This document shows positions 7,422 through 8,770 of a DNA stretch of 8,770 nt, one piece after another (the first letter of the stretch is position 1; each line of letters starts with the position of its first letter). A model generated the notes under the pieces. That model saw only the letters and a program-made list of their open reading frames with translations, made no database searches and was not told where the DNA came from. This DNA comes from an uncultured Prevotella sp. (GTDB lineage Bacteria; Bacteroidota; Bacteroidia; Bacteroidales; Bacteroidaceae). Position numbers and translations under genes: made by a program. The stretch lies in assembly GCA_900546605.1 (NCBI GenBank), contig URDV01000087.1, positions 1 to 8,770 of the forward strand, given 5' to 3'.

Positions 7422-8450
7422 ATGGCAAAGTTTAATGGAATTCTTTCAAACATCAAAGGTTCATTAGGTAACCTCACTTTCAAGCAAAATGGTGGTCAAA
7501 CCATTGTGTCTGAAAAAATCAAGCAGATGGCTGACAGCAAAACTGAGAGCCAACAACGACAACGCATGAAGTGGACCAACGTCATTCGCATGTACCAGGT
7601 GTTGTCGCCCTACATGAAACAGGCCTTTGGCGGCACTCGCAACGGACGTAACGACTACAACAAGTTTGTGTCGACGAACCTTGCCTTGGAGCCCATTTAT
7701 CTGACCAAGGCTGAGGCGAACGCTGGCAGTTGCTTGGTGGCCCCTTATGGCATTACGCAGGGCACAATAAAGCCCATCGAGGTGAATGGTAAAGGCAACA
7801 AGTCAGTAACAGACATTTGGCTCGGCGACTTGGCCCTTACGGCCGACACCACCGTGGCGGAGTTTTCGAACGCTGTGGTGCAACACAACAAGTTGTACAG
7901 CTATGGCGACCAGCTCACTTACTTTTTGCTAACCCAGGAGGTGAATGCGGTGACCAATGTGCCAATGGCTGAGGTGGATGCTTGCTTCATTGTGCTGGAC
8001 AAGGATAACAAAGCGAAGCTATTGTCGCTGGTCGATGAACGCGGCTTTGCGGTGCAGCAAAGTTACTTGGCGGCTCAAAGCACTCACGACTTTGGCAACC
8101 ACGGCATGGTGTGGGTTCACTCGCGCAAGCAGCATGGTCAGACGCTTGTTTCGACTCAGTTCATCATTTGCGAAAACGACTTGTTGGCGCAGTACCAAGG
8201 TGAGGAGGCTTATCAAGGGGCGCAACAGAGTTATGGCGGTGTGAGCGATGCTTACCTTACTCCGGGTGGGGGTAAGCTAACATCAACTTCTACCCCTTCG
8301 TCTACAGCTCCTTCGTCAAAGCCATCGAGCGGTTCGTCGAGTGACAAGGGTAATGATGGTTCTGGCTCAAGCACAGGTTCTGGTTCAACAGGCACTACGC
8401 CTACCACTCCTCCCAGCTCGGGCAATACTGATGGAAGCGATGAGGCATAG
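7422..8450 (+). CDS. DUF6266-like protein of unknown function with low-complexity tail
   Basis: The 342-residue protein has no signal peptide or membrane segment, so it appears cytoplasmic unless exported by another route. The N-terminus MAKFNGILSNIKGSLGNLTF, then GGQTIV, and SKTESQQRQRMKW near 39-51 match my memory of DUF6266 proteins of Bacteroidota (GILGxxxGKVGNxxG, then TxxQxxQRxKF). The middle (about 80-275) has mixed alpha/beta composition with no catalytic motif I can name. From about 282 to the end the sequence is almost entirely Ser, Thr, Gly, Pro and Asp/Lys, including several SSG and GSGS steps, and it ends DGSDEA. Such a tail suggests a flexible linker or surface-exposed region and is odd for a cytosolic protein. 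The ATG at 7422 begins the conserved N-terminus directly. No partner gene is adjacent and no terminator T-run follows. Family confidence is moderate; function is unknown. Confidence 0.75.
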   Translation: MAKFNGILSNIKGSLGNLTFKQNGGQTIVSEKIKQMADSKTESQQRQRMKWTNVIRMYQVLSPYMKQAFGGTRNGRNDYNKFVSTNLALEPIYLTKAEANAGSCLVAPYGITQGTIKPIEVNGKGNKSVTDIWLGDLALTADTTVAEFSNAVVQHNKLYSYGDQLTYFLLTQEVNAVTNVPMAEVDACFIVLDKDNKAKLLSLVDERGFAVQQSYLAAQSTHDFGNHGMVWVHSRKQHGQTLVSTQFIICENDLLAQYQGEEAYQGAQQSYGGVSDAYLTPGGGKLTSTSTPSSTAPSSKPSSGSSSDKGNDGSGSSTGSGSTGTTPTTPPSSGNTDGSDEA

Positions 8451-8481
8451 TAAATTCTAAGGTTATGAGGTTATAAAGTAT

Positions 8482-8541
8482 ACGCGTTGGCGGAATTTCA
8501 GGTTAACGGGTTAACAAGTTGACAGGTTAACAAGTAAGTAT
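8482..8541 (-). repeat. Modular YYGTYAAC intergenic repeat, copy B
   Basis: Bases 8485-8541 are the exact reverse complement of 1-57. The outer end extends as ACGCGTTGGCGGAATT (8482-8497), shared in inverted form with copy C. The element starts about 30 bp after the stop codon of the DUF6266-like gene and shows no coding potential. Confidence 0.9.
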
Positions 8542-8600
8542 GCTTTACACCACTTATTATGTTAAAGCCAGAATGACAGGAAACTTAAAAAGCTCGGCAA

Positions 8601-8655
8601 ACTTACCTGTTAACCCGTTAACTTGTCAACTTGTTTACTAATTCCGCCAACGCGT
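8601..8655 (+). repeat. Modular YYGTYAAC intergenic repeat, copy C (shuffled units)
   Basis: The same architecture as copy A: ACTTAC (8601-8606), then octamers CTGTTAAC, CCGTTAAC, TTGTCAAC and TTGTTTAC (8607-8638), then TAATTCCGCCAACGCGT. Ends are conserved but octamer order and bases differ from copies A and B. AATTCCGCCAACGCGT (8640-8655) is a perfect 16-bp inverted match to 8482-8497. Copies B and C thus face each other and bound a 174-bp segment whose roughly 60-bp interior shows no feature I recognise. Confidence 0.85.
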
Positions 8656-8716
8656 TCATGTCATAAGTAGGTATTCAAAATTAGTTGATATGAATGGGTG
8701 CAGTATTTCGTTCATA

Positions 8717-8770
8717 AACATAGGTTGAAGAGGGAGCGTAGCGGGCTACGTGACCGATGAAACCTATGTT
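8717..8770. repeat. Palindromic REP-like element at the window edge
   Basis: AACATAGGTT (8717-8726) pairs perfectly with AACCTATGTT (8761-8770). Inside, CGTAG (8737-8741) pairs with CTACG (8746-8750) around a 4-nt loop. The two stems are separated by unpaired 10-nt stretches on each side. The outer stem may continue beyond the window. Its form resembles repetitive extragenic palindromes, and no T-run is visible within the window. Whether it is repeated elsewhere in the genome cannot be judged here. Confidence 0.55.

Noticed and set aside
7957..8244. 95-residue frame inside the DUF6266-like gene
   Set aside because: It lies fully inside a gene with a conserved N-terminus and consistent coding pattern; its Trp/Arg/Cys-rich translation is typical of a shadow frame.
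8717..8770. tRNA or other known structured RNA
   Set aside because: The stems do not form a cloverleaf and no anticodon or T-loop sequence is present.

Overview
The window looks like a chromosomal segment from a Bacteroidota gut or oral organism, probably Prevotella-like. The evidence is threefold. Promoters have the Bacteroidota form (TTTG, then about 20 nt, then TAnnTTTG). Start codons lack Shine-Dalgarno sequences and sit in A-rich leaders. The protein families present (an exported GH36 alpha-galactosidase, a Bacteroidota-type TonB-dependent receptor, a DUF6377-type membrane regulator and a DUF6266-like protein) are largely those of this phylum. The species call is inference.

Left part (1-5079). 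A minus-strand pair, transcribed right to left, encodes an outer-membrane TonB-dependent receptor (2439-4751) and, 61 nt downstream, an exported GH36 alpha-galactosidase (191-2377). A strong stem-loop plus T-tract (68-131) closes the unit. It looks like a minimal galactoside-utilisation locus with no SusD-like lipoprotein in the window. A 328-bp intergenic region (4752-5079) separates it from a divergent plus-strand gene (5080-6708). That gene encodes a signal peptide, a periplasmic helical/TPR-like region, one membrane segment and a cytoplasmic C-terminal helix-turn-helix. It resembles DUF6377 regulators and is the likely controller of the receptor/galactosidase pair.

Right part (6709-8770). 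A roughly 700-bp non-coding stretch precedes a DUF6266-like gene of unknown function (7422-8450) that carries a Ser/Thr/Gly/Pro-rich C-terminal tail. The stretch has two unrelated repeat arrays with nearly the same period. The first (6904-6998) is a T-tract array of 10+11 bp units, average 10.5 bp, directly upstream of a near-consensus promoter (7000-7031). The second (7162-7330) has an 11-bp period, lies inside the predicted leader, and folds back on itself as a long imperfect inverted repeat.

The edges carry copies of a modular intergenic repeat: ACTTAC, four YYGTYAAC octamers, then AATTCCGCCAACG. The copy at 1-57 is a perfect 57-bp inverted match to 8485-8541. A third, unit-shuffled copy at 8601-8655 forms a MITE-like inverted pair with the second. 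A further palindromic element (8717-8770) runs to the window end. The repeat architecture is the least explained part of the window; the sugar-utilisation genes are fairly ordinary.
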